Assembly (NCBI RefSeq): GCF_004795055.1
Contig: NZ_SSBJ01000007.1
Span: 62,001-126,000 of the forward strand
Length of the DNA: 64,000 nt
Direction: 5' to 3'
From: Streptomyces sp. A1136
GTDB lineage: Bacteria; Actinomycetota; Actinomycetes; Streptomycetales; Streptomycetaceae
In this document: positions 1 to 7,463 of the stretch, one piece after another
How positions within the stretch are numbered: position 1 is the first letter of the stretch
How the letters are laid out: the number at the start of each line of letters is the position of its first letter
The notes under the pieces: generated by a model
Databases searched by the model: none
Told to the model about the DNA's origin: nothing
The model's input: the letters and a program-made list of their open reading frames with translations, nothing else
Made by a program: the position numbers and the translations under genes

Positions 1-717
1 CCGGGCCAACGGCGCCACCGCCCTGCGCAGTTCCAGCAGTTCGCGCTTGAGCTGGTAGATCCGGCCCGCGTCCCCGCTCGCGCCGTTCTCGCTGAACACG
101 GCCGTCTCCACGGCGTCCATGTCGCTCTGCACGGCGTCCGTGACGGCCACGTAGTCGTCGACGACGTGGTCGGCCACGGCGTGCAGGACGGCGGCCGGCC
201 CCTTGGCGAGTTGGTCCGGTGCGGCTTCCAGAGCCTCGCGGACGGGGCCGAGGGTGCCCTGGCCTCCGTGCCGGATGGTGATGACGAAGTCCGCGCCGGT
301 GAAGGCCATCAGCTCGCCGGTCTCGACGACCTCGCTGGTCGCCGTCAGCTCCTCGTGCTCGACGTAGCGGACCGTCTTGAAGACGGCGAAGAGGGTTTCG
401 TCGTACCGTTCCACCTTGGGCCGCTGGTGCGCGTTCACGGCGTCCTCGACCGCGAGCGGGTGCAGCCCGAACAGCGCGGCCAGGCCGGCGAGTTCCTCCT
501 GGGACGGCTCGTGCAGGCCGATCCAGACGAAACCGTCGCCCGCCTTGCGGACCCGGCGCAGCGCCTCCTCGGCGTCGGCGCAGCCGTCCTGACGGACGCC
601 GTCGCGGTAGACCACGCAGTTCACGACCGCGCTGCCGAGGGGAGAGCGGGCCGGGTGGCTGAGGTCGACGGCCCGGCGGTAGCCGATGCGCACGGCCCGG
701 CGCAGGCTGCTGAACAT
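1..717 (-). CDS. corA: CorA family magnesium/cobalt transport protein (3' end outside window)
   Basis: This is the N-terminal 239 codons of a CorA-type divalent cation channel, which admits Mg2+ (also Co2+, Ni2+) as a homopentamer in the plasma membrane. The visible part is the cytoplasmic funnel domain: it starts MFSSLRRAVRIGYRRAVDLS and contains FVWIGLHEPSQEEL, HPLAVEDAVNAHQRPKVE and FAVFKTVRYVE, the usual order for actinobacterial CorA proteins. The two C-terminal membrane helices and the YGMNF loop signature lie beyond base 1, so transport competence cannot be judged. The start is the ATG at 717; upstream is a 144-base gap to the next gene. No operon partner is visible. The family assignment is firm; ion preference is not readable. 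Confidence 0.85.
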   Translation of the reverse strand, partial: MFSSLRRAVRIGYRRAVDLSHPARSPLGSAVVNCVVYRDGVRQDGCADAEEALRRVRKAGDGFVWIGLHEPSQEELAGLAALFGLHPLAVEDAVNAHQRPKVERYDETLFAVFKTVRYVEHEELTATSEVVETGELMAFTGADFVITIRHGGQGTLGPVREALEAAPDQLAKGPAAVLHAVADHVVDDYVAVTDAVQSDMDAVETAVFSENGASGDAGRIYQLKRELLELRRAVAPLAR

Positions 718-861
718 GGACAACGGGGTACTTCCCTTCGGCGGATCAGCGGCCAGTCTGCCACCGCCGCCGGACGCCCTCTCGGCGCGTCCCCCCGAAG
801 CACCATCCCGGCCCCCGGCACGGGGCGGGGCGGGGCACTCGGCGGGCCCGGGACGGGCCCG

Positions 862-1254
862 TCAGCCGCGGTCGATGAATACGCTGGTCGACTTGACGCG
901 GGCGACGGCCCGCGCCCCGACCTCCAGGCCGAGTTCCTCCACCGCTTCCCTCGTCAGCAGGGAGACCACGCGGTGCGGCCCCGCCTGGATCTCCACCTGC
1001 GCGTCGACGATGCCGAGCTTCACGGCGGTGACGATCCCCGGGAAGGCGTTGCGCGCCGAGGTGTACGGGGTCTCGTCGCCGTCCGCCCCCTCCCGCGCCA
1101 GCTCTACGCAGAAGGCCGCCAGATCGGGGCCGTCGACCATCCGCCGGAGACCGTCGCGCCGGGTCGGGAACCGTTCGGCGTCGGCCCAGCGGCGTGCCGT
1201 GTCGACGCTCACGCCGAGCAGCCGGGCCGCCTGGCCGATGGTGTAGGAGTCCAT
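862..1254 (-). CDS. HTH and TOBE (molybdenum-binding-type) transcriptional regulator
   Basis: A 130-residue two-domain protein. Residues 1-60 form an excisionase/MerR-like helix-turn-helix (YTIGQAARLLGVSVDTARRW), and residues 65-130 form one TOBE/Mop domain (SARNAFPGIVTAVKLGIVDAQVEI ... LTREAVEELGL) ending in VKSTSVFIDR, the usual end of small molybdate-binding modules. Proteins with this build in actinobacteria are annotated as molybdenum-dependent regulators of molybdate uptake, but no modABC genes are in the window, so the ligand is inferred from family only. The ATG at 1254 is chosen; a GTG at 1263 is an alternative only three codons upstream. It lies directly downstream of the LysR gene on the same strand and may be cotranscribed with it. 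Confidence 0.75.
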   Translation of the reverse strand: MDSYTIGQAARLLGVSVDTARRWADAERFPTRRDGLRRMVDGPDLAAFCVELAREGADGDETPYTSARNAFPGIVTAVKLGIVDAQVEIQAGPHRVVSLLTREAVEELGLEVGARAVARVKSTSVFIDRG

Positions 1255-1264
1255 GGCGCCCACC

Positions 1265-2197
1265 CTAAAGCGTCGGGTCGGCGGGCAGGAGCGCCTCCGC
1301 CGCCGCCCGGGCGATCACCGTCGCGACGGCCGCCAGCGCGGGCGAGTCCAGCTTCCACTGCTGCCAGTACAGCGGGACGTCCATCGGCCGCGCGGGGGTC
1401 AACAGGGTCAGCTCCCCGGCCCGCAGCAACGGCTCGGCCTGCGGTTGCGGCACCATCCCCCAGCCGAGTCCCGCCGCCACCGCGTCGCGGAAACCCTCCG
1501 AGGTCGGCACGAGGTGCCGGGGGGAAGCGGCCGCGGCGTCCTGCGCGCCCGGGCCGGCGAGCGACCGCACGAACCTGTCCTGCAGCTCGTCCCGGCGGTC
1601 GAACACGATCGTCGGCGCCTGCCGGAGCCGATCGGCGAGGCTGCCGGGTCCGGACAGGTACCGGGCCACGAAGCCGGGACTCGCCACCGGCAGGTAGCGC
1701 GCGAGACCCAGCGGCCGGACCGTGCAGCCCGTCACGGGGTCGGGCGAGGAGGTCACGGCGGCCATCACCTGCCCCTCCCGCAGCAGGGCCGTCGTGTGCG
1801 CCTCGTCCTCGCGGTGCAGCTCGAAGCCGACCGGCGGGTCCTGCGGCACCCGGGTCAGCGCCGGCAGGAACCAGGTGGCGAGCGAGTCCGCGTTGACCGC
1901 TATCGGCAGCCGCACCGGCCCCCGCCCGTCGGCCGAGCCCATGCCCAGCTCGGCCCGGGCGTCGCGCTCCAGACGGGCCAACTGCCGCGCGAAGCGCACC
2001 ACCACCTGCCCGGACTCGGTGGCCCGCACCGGCTTGGTCCGTATCAGCAGGACCCGCCCGGTGCGCTGCTCCAGCGCCTTGACCCGCTGGCTGACGGCGG
2101 AGGGCGTCACGTGCAGGGCGGCGGCGGCCGCGTCGAAGGTGCCCTCGTCGACCACCGCGAGGAGCGTCCGTACCTGGTCCAGAGGAAGCTCGTCCAT
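1265..2197 (-). CDS. LysR family regulator, ArgP/LysG type
   Basis: A 310-residue LysR-type regulator of the ArgP (IciA)/LysG branch, which senses lysine/arginine and switches on a basic amino-acid exporter. Residues 1-60 carry the winged helix (LPLDQVRTLLAVVDEGTFDAAAAAL, TPSAVSQRVKALEQ); the rest is the two-lobe effector domain, with the PLYWQQWKL segment near the C-terminus that is common in this branch. The divergent neighbour, 69 bases away, is a LysE-type exporter, the textbook arrangement for lysG-lysE and argP-argO. The ATG at 2197 is chosen because the frame upstream of it has no coding character. Autoregulation and control of lysE through the shared AT-rich intergenic region are inferred. 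Confidence 0.9.
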   Translation of the reverse strand: MDELPLDQVRTLLAVVDEGTFDAAAAALHVTPSAVSQRVKALEQRTGRVLLIRTKPVRATESGQVVVRFARQLARLERDARAELGMGSADGRGPVRLPIAVNADSLATWFLPALTRVPQDPPVGFELHREDEAHTTALLREGQVMAAVTSSPDPVTGCTVRPLGLARYLPVASPGFVARYLSGPGSLADRLRQAPTIVFDRRDELQDRFVRSLAGPGAQDAAAASPRHLVPTSEGFRDAVAAGLGWGMVPQPQAEPLLRAGELTLLTPARPMDVPLYWQQWKLDSPALAAVATVIARAAAEALLPADPTL

Positions 2198-2203
2198 CAC
2201 AAG

Positions 2204-2231
2204 AGCTAATGCTACGTAAAAATCTTTAGCT
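2204..2231. promoter_or_regulatory. Candidate LysR-type operator between lysG-like and lysE-like genes
   Basis: The 69-base divergent gap contains an unusually AT-rich patch for this genome. It holds an inverted repeat, AGCTAA at 2204-2209 and TTAGCT at 2226-2231, separated by 16 bases. Its position, covering the start region of the regulator and upstream of the exporter, fits a LysR-type control site. This is seen in sequence; binding is inferred. Confidence 0.4.
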
Positions 2232-2266
2232 GTACTGCGCAAGTTCCGCCGTCTACGGTCGGACGC

Positions 2267-2890
2267 ATGACACACGGCACCACCACAGCGGCCCTCGCGG
2301 GCTTCGGCACCGGCCTCTCCCTCATCGTCGCCATCGGCGCGCAGAACGCCTTCGTCCTGCGCCAAGGCGCGCGTCGGCACGCCGTGCTCCCGGTCGTGGC
2401 CATCTGCGCCGTGTCCGATCTGGTCCTCATCGTCCTGGGGGTGGCGGGCGTCGGCGCCTTCGTCACCGCCTGGCCGGCCGCGCTCACGGTCGTCGGTCTG
2501 GCCGGGGGCCTCTTCCTGGTCTGCTACGGGGTGCTCGCCGCCCGACGCGTCCTGCGGCCCGTTCCGGGCGCGGCGCTCGGCACGGACGGCGCCGCCGTCG
2601 GCTCCGCCCGCCGGGCCGTGCTGACCTGCCTGGCGATGACCTGGCTCAACCCGCACGTCTACCTGGACACCGTCCTGTTGTTGGGTTCCCTGGCCGCCGA
2701 TCGGGGCGATCTGCGGTGGGCCTTCGGCGTCGGCGCCGGGGTGGCGAGCCTGACCTGGTTCACCACCCTGGGCTACGGCGCCCGGCTGCTGAGCGGCGTG
2801 CTGGGCCGGCCGGCGGCATGGCGGGTCCTGGACGGGCTCGTCGCGGCCACGATGGTGACGATGGGCGGCATGCTGCTGGCCCGCGCCTGA
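2267..2890 (+). CDS. LysE/ArgO family amino-acid exporter
   Basis: A 207-residue integral membrane protein of the LysE superfamily, exporting lysine, arginine or related amino acids across the plasma membrane. The N-terminal GFGTGLSLIVAIGAQNAFVLRQG is the family signature, and TWLNPHVYLDTVLLLG in the middle is typical of the LysE/ArgO branch. About six hydrophobic helices can be traced, and length agrees with the family (about 200-235). It faces a LysR regulator of the matching ArgP/LysG type, so induction by intracellular basic amino acids is likely. It is a single gene; the next gene downstream starts 68 bases later with its own ribosome-binding site. Confidence 0.9.
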   Translation: MTHGTTTAALAGFGTGLSLIVAIGAQNAFVLRQGARRHAVLPVVAICAVSDLVLIVLGVAGVGAFVTAWPAALTVVGLAGGLFLVCYGVLAARRVLRPVPGAALGTDGAAVGSARRAVLTCLAMTWLNPHVYLDTVLLLGSLAADRGDLRWAFGVGAGVASLTWFTTLGYGARLLSGVLGRPAAWRVLDGLVAATMVTMGGMLLARA

Positions 2891-2958
2891 CCGCTCCCCA
2901 TCGCCGGGCGGCCACAATGGTTTCCCGTCCCCACCCTCCCCCTTCACCAGGAGCCCGA

Positions 2959-4095
2959 GTGCCGGACCGCCCCTCAACGGACCGCCCTCCACCGGACCGC
3001 CCTCCGCCGCCCCGCCCGAGCGCCGGTGGGGCGGGCGCCGACCACGCCGCCCGGCGCGCCCCGCTCCTGACCGCCACCGGGATCGTCCTCGACCCCCACG
3101 GGCGGGTCCTCGTACTGGCCACCGCCCGGGGGGACGCCTTCGAGCTGCCGGACGCCGCGGTGACGGACACCGAGACGCCCGAAGCGGCCCTGGGCCGGTG
3201 GCTGCGCGACGAGCTGGGCCTGGAGGCCACGGTCGGTCGGCTCCTCGCCGTCGACTCCCACCGGCCCGGCGCGCTCGGGCGGTCCCTCGTCACGCACGTC
3301 CACCTCGTGGGCCCGCTCGCCGGCGCGCGGGCCGCCTCGATCGCCCACGGGGGCGCGGGGATCACCGGGGCGCACTGGCTGACGCCCGAGCAGGCCCACG
3401 AACTGCTCCCCGCCCATGCCTCCCGGCGACTGCGCGCCGCCCTGGCCGCCCTGCACGCCGGTTCCTTCGCGCACTTGGCGGACGGCAGCCCCCAACCGGG
3501 CTCGCCCGCCGGGCTCGACCCCGCCCGCCGGGCCGAACTGGAGCACGCGGGCGCCTTCGACGCCGCCGCACACCGCGCGTCGCGCCCCAAGGCCGTCACC
3601 GCCGCGAGCGTGGTGTTCACCGACCCCGCCGGTCGCGTCCTGCTGGTGCGCCCCGCCTACGGCAAGCCGGGCCGCTGGATCCTGCCGGGCGGCGGCGTGG
3701 AGAGCGACCTCGGAGAGACCCCGCGGACCGCCGCCGCGCGCGAGGTGCGCGAGGAGACCGGCCTGGACCGCGCTCCCGGACGTCTGCTCGCGATCAACTG
3801 GGCCCACAAGCGGGGACGTCCGGCCCGTATCCGCTTCCTCTACGACGGCGGCGTGCTCGACCCCGCCGAACTCGCGGACATCCGCCTGCCGCGAGGCGAG
3901 CTGCTGGGCTGGCGCACGGCGGACCGGGGCGAGTTGCGCGGCCTCGTCAAGCCCCTGCTGCGCCGACAGATCGAGGCCTGCCTGACCGCCCTGGCCCAGG
4001 GCACCGGGCCCCTGGAACTGCACGCCGGCCGCCCCTGCGGGGAGCCCGGTCCCGAGGAGCCCCGGCGCGGGGAACTCCGCATGAGGAACCCTTGA
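2959..4095 (+). CDS. Tandem Nudix hydrolase with a degenerate first domain
   Basis: A 378-residue protein with two Nudix folds after a proline-rich head (residues 1-40). The second domain (about 208-345) has the working Nudix box: GGGVESDLGET followed by AAAREVREETGL, retaining the R-E-x-x-E-E metal ligands, although the loop between the glycines and the first glutamate is about two residues longer than the common spacing. The first domain (about 45-150) keeps the fold pattern (ATGIVLDPHGRVLVLA ... LGRWLRDELGL) but has RWLRDE where REUxEE is expected, so it probably does not hydrolyse. The GTG at 2959 is preceded by a good AGGAG. The substrate (nucleoside diphosphate-X) is unknown. Two-domain Nudix proteins of this kind are common in streptomycetes. 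Confidence 0.8.
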   Translation: MPDRPSTDRPPPDRPPPPRPSAGGAGADHAARRAPLLTATGIVLDPHGRVLVLATARGDAFELPDAAVTDTETPEAALGRWLRDELGLEATVGRLLAVDSHRPGALGRSLVTHVHLVGPLAGARAASIAHGGAGITGAHWLTPEQAHELLPAHASRRLRAALAALHAGSFAHLADGSPQPGSPAGLDPARRAELEHAGAFDAAAHRASRPKAVTAASVVFTDPAGRVLLVRPAYGKPGRWILPGGGVESDLGETPRTAAAREVREETGLDRAPGRLLAINWAHKRGRPARIRFLYDGGVLDPAELADIRLPRGELLGWRTADRGELRGLVKPLLRRQIEACLTALAQGTGPLELHAGRPCGEPGPEEPRRGELRMRNP

Positions 4096-4153
4096 CCCAA
4101 GGTTGACCCCTTCCCAGGTGAGCGCACCGGGCCCGGCAACTACGTTCCCCTCC

Positions 4154-4825
4154 ATGTCTCTGAGACCCCCACCCCTGCCCGTACTCCCCTACCGCAAGCC
4201 GACCCGAGGCCGCGACTACTGGATACTCGACGACGTGCTGCCGGACCCGGAGGCCGTCCGGCAGCGCTGCCTGGCCAGGGACGACTGGACGGAGGGCTAC
4301 CCGCACAAGCCGGAGAGCTGGCCGGGGCTGCGCACGATGCCCGCGCTGGAGCCGGCCGAACTCGCCCATGTCGAGCGCCTGGTGCGCAAGGCGACCGGTG
4401 CCCCGAAGATCTGGGCCGAAGCACCCGCCGGGGGCGGCACCTTCAACCACAACTGCGTCCAGGTCGTCGGCGCGGGCGAGTGCGAACCGCGCCCCCACAC
4501 GGACTCCCGCACCCTGTGCCGCTACGCGGCCGTGCTCTACCTCAATCCCCTGGTCCCCAAGGACTGCGGCACGAGTTTCTACCGCCAGCGGCTCGCGGGC
4601 GGCAGTCTCGGCGGCAACCAGGTGGCGGCCCCGCACAACAACCTCGTCGACGCCCTGGGAACCCGTTTCGTCTCCCCCGACTCCTTCGTCGAGGACGTGC
4701 GCGTCCCCCACAAGGCCAACCGCCTGTTGCTCTACTCCGCCAACCTCATCCACACGGCCACGGGTTACAGCGGCACCACCCTGGAGGAGAAGCGCATGAC
4801 GGCGGTCTTCTTCTGGATGGCGTGA
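4154..4825 (+). CDS. DUF6445 family, 2-oxoglutarate/Fe(II) oxygenase-like protein
   Basis: A 223-residue protein resembling the DUF6445 group, which I read as a relative of 2-oxoglutarate/Fe(II) dioxygenases. The likely metal site is PHTDSRTL (H115, D117) and the distal histidine in LIHTATGYSG (H200), with R214 (EEKRMTAVFFW) placed where the 2-oxoglutarate salt-bridge arginine would be. FNHNCVQVVGAGE before it fits the first core strands. The substrate is unknown. The ATG at 4154 is preferred over an in-frame start at 4103 because the intervening codons look non-coding. It is unlinked in function to its neighbours. The enzyme class is inference from motif spacing; family resemblance to prolyl-hydroxylase-like proteins is moderate. 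Confidence 0.6.
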   Translation: MSLRPPPLPVLPYRKPTRGRDYWILDDVLPDPEAVRQRCLARDDWTEGYPHKPESWPGLRTMPALEPAELAHVERLVRKATGAPKIWAEAPAGGGTFNHNCVQVVGAGECEPRPHTDSRTLCRYAAVLYLNPLVPKDCGTSFYRQRLAGGSLGGNQVAAPHNNLVDALGTRFVSPDSFVEDVRVPHKANRLLLYSANLIHTATGYSGTTLEEKRMTAVFFWMA

Positions 4826-4906
4826 CACCACCGCGCCCCCACCCCGAGGCCCTGAACCCCTGCCCGGGGCGGGGGCGGTATCGTCGGCCTCCGGGAGGTC
4901 GCCGGA

Positions 4907-5335
4907 GTGAGCGCGAGGCAGGGTGGACGGGCGGTGGGTGCCTGGGGGCATCTGCTCCTGATCATCATGCTCGCGCTGGGTGTCCTCGTGATGCACTCGG
5001 TCGGGCACCCCGACAGCCCGACCGCCCATCCCTCCGCGCAACCGTCCGCGCACCGGGCCGACCAGCGCACCGCGCACGCGGCGACCGCGATGGCGGTCGC
5101 CGCGCCGGCCGACGGTCCCCGAGCCGCGCCGCACGACCCCGGCATGCGCATGGACATGGCCTCCCTCTGCGTGGCCGTGTTGGGCGCCGCGATCCTCCTC
5201 GTACTGCTGCGCGCCGCCCTGGGCCGCGCCGTTCGCGGGCCCGCGCGCCCGCGTTCGGGCGCGGTGACCGCGCCGGCCCCGCGCCCCCCACCACTGATAT
5301 CCGATCTCGCGCTCCTGTCGATCCTGCGCATATAG
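4907..5335 (+). CDS. DUF6153 family small membrane protein
   Basis: A 142-residue protein with an N-terminal helix (LLLIIMLALGVLVMHSVGH, about 15-33), a histidine-rich extracytoplasmic stretch (residues 34-80), a second helix (CVAVLGAAILLVLLRAAL, about 87-105) and a proline-rich tail. It matches the DUF6153 pattern of streptomycetes. It sits 87 bases upstream of a DUF305 lipoprotein gene on the same strand; this pair is a frequent actinobacterial arrangement and both proteins are rich in His and Met, which suggests a role in copper or other metal handling at the cell surface. The start is a GTG at 4907 behind GGAG-like bases. Function is inferred from composition and context only. Confidence 0.65.
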   Translation: MSARQGGRAVGAWGHLLLIIMLALGVLVMHSVGHPDSPTAHPSAQPSAHRADQRTAHAATAMAVAAPADGPRAAPHDPGMRMDMASLCVAVLGAAILLVLLRAALGRAVRGPARPRSGAVTAPAPRPPPLISDLALLSILRI

Positions 5336-5422
5336 GCCGAACGCCGCCGCGGGCCGGTCCATCCTGCCCGCGGGACCCCGTTCGTCCACCCTCACGCAGA
5401 TCAGACACAGCGAGGTTTCACC

Positions 5423-6046
5423 ATGCCCGACACCACCCTCGGACGCCGTATCTCCCTCGCCGCCACCGCGACCGCCGCCGGGCTGCTCCTCGCCGCCTGC
5501 GGGGGCGGGGGCGGCACGACGGGCGGCATGGAGCACGGCGCCCCCACCGCTTCCCGGGCGGCGTTCGGCTCCGCCGACGTCACGTTCGCGCAGCGGATGA
5601 TCCCCCACCACCGGCAGGCCGTGGAGATGTCCGCGCTCGCCGACGGGCGGGCCCGGGACACCGAGATCAAGACGCTCGCGGCAGCGGTCCGCACCGCGCA
5701 GGACCCCGAGATCCGGACCATGCGGTCCTGGCTCGCGGCCTGGGGCAAGCCGGAATCCGACACCGCCATGCCCGGCATGGACCACGGCTCCGGTGCGCAC
5801 GACGGCTCGGGCGCGACCGGGATGATGTCCGACCGGGAGATGAAGGACCTCGACGCCGCCCGGGGCACGGACTTCGACAAGAAGTTCGCCCGCCTGATGG
5901 TCGCGCACCACAACGGGGCGATCGAGATGGCCCGCGCCGAACAGCGCGACGGCGTGAACGCGGACGCGAGGAAGCTGGCCGACGACGTGGTCAAGAACCA
6001 GTCGGCGGAGGTCGAGAAGCTGAACGCGATCCTCGCCCGCCTCTGA
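5423..6046 (+). CDS. DUF305 family lipoprotein
   Basis: A 207-residue secreted lipoprotein: the signal peptide runs to the lipobox LLLAAC (Cys at about residue 31), followed by a glycine-rich linker. Two copies of the DUF305 signature are visible, FAQRMIPHHRQAVEM (about 56-70) and FARLMVAHHNGAIEMA (about 154-169), flanking a Met/His-rich insert (MPGMDHGSGAHDG). DUF305 proteins are ferritin-like four-helix bundles repeatedly found with copper-resistance genes; the paired histidines are plausible metal ligands. Length is usual for the family. It is probably cotranscribed with the DUF6153 gene just upstream and is followed by a strong terminator hairpin. Exact metal specificity is unknown. Confidence 0.85.
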   Translation: MPDTTLGRRISLAATATAAGLLLAACGGGGGTTGGMEHGAPTASRAAFGSADVTFAQRMIPHHRQAVEMSALADGRARDTEIKTLAAAVRTAQDPEIRTMRSWLAAWGKPESDTAMPGMDHGSGAHDGSGATGMMSDREMKDLDAARGTDFDKKFARLMVAHHNGAIEMARAEQRDGVNADARKLADDVVKNQSAEVEKLNAILARL

Positions 6047-6054
6047 CCGCCTCC

Positions 6055-6089
6055 CCGTGCGGCCGCCCCGCTCCCGGGCGGCCGCACGG
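6055..6089 (+). terminator. Terminator hairpin after the DUF305 gene
   Basis: A perfect 14-base-pair stem: CCGTGCGGCCGCCC at 6055-6068 pairs with GGGCGGCCGCACGG at 6076-6089 around a 7-base loop, starting 9 bases after the DUF305 stop. There is no T-run, as usual in high-GC actinobacteria. Confidence 0.75.
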
Positions 6090-6169
6090 TCCCCTCCGCC
6101 GGCCGGTCCGGGGGCCCGGCTGGAGCGCCGCGTACCGCTGCCCCCGCGGGTCGGCTCCGACCGGACCCG

Positions 6170-6973
6170 CTACGAACCCGCCACCCGAGGTTGGGGCGCG
6201 GGTACGCAGGCCCAGGGGGCGGGGCCGGTGGCCGTGGACCAGGCGTGGAGGGCTTGCCGGTCGAAGCAGAGGATGCCGCACTGCTCCGCGTACTCGACGG
6301 CCGGGGCGGTGAAGTCGCTGGTGGTGACCACGGCGGCCACCTCGGCCTCGTGGACGACGAAGCAGGTGCCGCCGAAGCGCTGCATGTCCTGGGAGCCGAC
6401 CTTGTTGGTGGCGCAGTAGCGCTTGCACTGGATGACGACGCGCCGCCCGTCGGGGGCGATGGCGACGATGTCGGCGCCCAGGTCCCCCGCGCCCCCTACG
6501 ACGCGTACGTCGAGGCAGCCGTCCCGTTCGCACAGCTCGGCGACGGCCCCCTCGAACGCGTCGCCGTCGAGCGCGTCGTAGTCCGCCGGGTCCGGTACCG
6601 CGGCGTAATCCGCCCGTTCCTCGGCCGACGGGTACGGCTCGGGTGCGACCGGCACGGGTACGGGCGCCGGCTCCATCAGTTCCGCCGCTGCGTGGTCCAG
6701 CGCCCGCGCCGCACGGCGTGCCGCCCGCCGCAGCCGCACCCGCCGTCCCGCGCGGACGGAGCTCCACCCGACCGCGACGCAGCCGGCCGTGGTGAGGACG
6801 GCCAAGAGGGGATGCGCTGCGGCGGCTGCCGCCAGGACCCGTACGGCGAAGCCGGCGCCGCACACGAGCAGCGCCACGACGGCGAACCACAGGGCGGTCG
6901 AGCGCAGGCTGAATCGGGAGCCGCGCCCCGCCGTGCGCACGGTCGCGGGTATGGGCCGGGTCGGAGTGGTCAT
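6170..6973 (-). CDS. Membrane-anchored Mrr-type restriction endonuclease domain protein
   Basis: A 267-residue protein with two N-terminal membrane helices (about 27-50 and 56-70), an arginine-rich segment (78-90), a proline linker and a C-terminal PD-(D/E)xK nuclease domain (about 132-250) of the Mrr_cat type. The catalytic core is readable: the helix DAFEGAVAELCERDG, then GGAGDLGADIVAI (D168) and VVIQCKRY (Q182, K184), followed by GSQDMQRFGGTCFVV and the CGILCFDR strand. Mrr-type domains cut modified DNA or act in DNA quality control; here the membrane anchor places the nuclease at the inner face of the plasma membrane. There is no methylase or helicase neighbour, so this is a stand-alone gene. 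A role in defence or in degrading incoming DNA is inference. Confidence 0.75.
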   Translation of the reverse strand: MTTPTRPIPATVRTAGRGSRFSLRSTALWFAVVALLVCGAGFAVRVLAAAAAAHPLLAVLTTAGCVAVGWSSVRAGRRVRLRRAARRAARALDHAAAELMEPAPVPVPVAPEPYPSAEERADYAAVPDPADYDALDGDAFEGAVAELCERDGCLDVRVVGGAGDLGADIVAIAPDGRRVVIQCKRYCATNKVGSQDMQRFGGTCFVVHEAEVAAVVTTSDFTAPAVEYAEQCGILCFDRQALHAWSTATGPAPWACVPAPQPRVAGS

Positions 6974-7463
6974 CGGCGCATCGCCCCCCTGTCGTTCCGC
7001 AAGATCGTTGCTGACGTCTGCCCGGCCGCGCGGCCTTGAAGCAGCCGACGGGCCGCTGATCGGAGGGTCCGATCACATGGGGAAAAGAAAGCGGCGAAGC
7101 CGCGTTTGCGTCCCCCGATCGGGGCCATACGGCTTGATGTCGGTGGGCTGGCGCTTCGAGCGGTGTGGCAGGCCACCGGGATCGGCGTCCGCACGCGGCA
7201 CCCCCTCCCCCCGGGTGCCGCGTGCGGACAACCGAATCGACACGACACACAACCGGCACGACCCGCTGCCGTACCCGCCCCTCCCGGCACACCGGGCACC
7301 GACGGCTGCCTCCCCGCAGCGCCGAACGGCCCGGCCGAGGCCCCGACGGGCCGGTACGGCGGCTTCCGCTGTCCGAAAACGCAAACCGACCGTACGGGGA
7401 AGGTTGAGGGATGTGGCACGCAGAGGGGAACGTCCGGCGCCTCGCGCCGCGAGGTCCGGTCCG
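6974..7463. other. 490-base divergent intergenic region without a clear gene
   Basis: Between the Mrr-type gene (leftward) and the DUF1206 gene (rightward). Translations in this stretch have low third-position GC for this genome and look non-coding. It includes a purine-rich patch near 7078-7095, and a strong hairpin at 7187-7229 listed separately. Promoters for both flanking genes should be here, but I could not pick convincing -35/-10 boxes. Confidence 0.6.
7187..7229. other. Perfect 17-bp hairpin inside a divergent promoter region
   Basis: GTCCGCACGCGGCACCC at 7187-7203 is exactly complementary to GGGTGCCGCGTGCGGAC at 7213-7229, with a 9-base C-rich loop. It looks like a terminator but lies more than 200 bases upstream of both flanking start codons. 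It could end an unannotated short transcript or act as an attenuator in the 5' leader of the DUF1206 gene. Confidence 0.6.

Noticed and set aside
7078..7463. An in-frame N-terminal extension of the DUF1206 protein starting MGKRKRRSR
   Set aside because: Codons here have poor third-position GC and cross a perfect 17-bp hairpin; the conserved domain starts after 7464.
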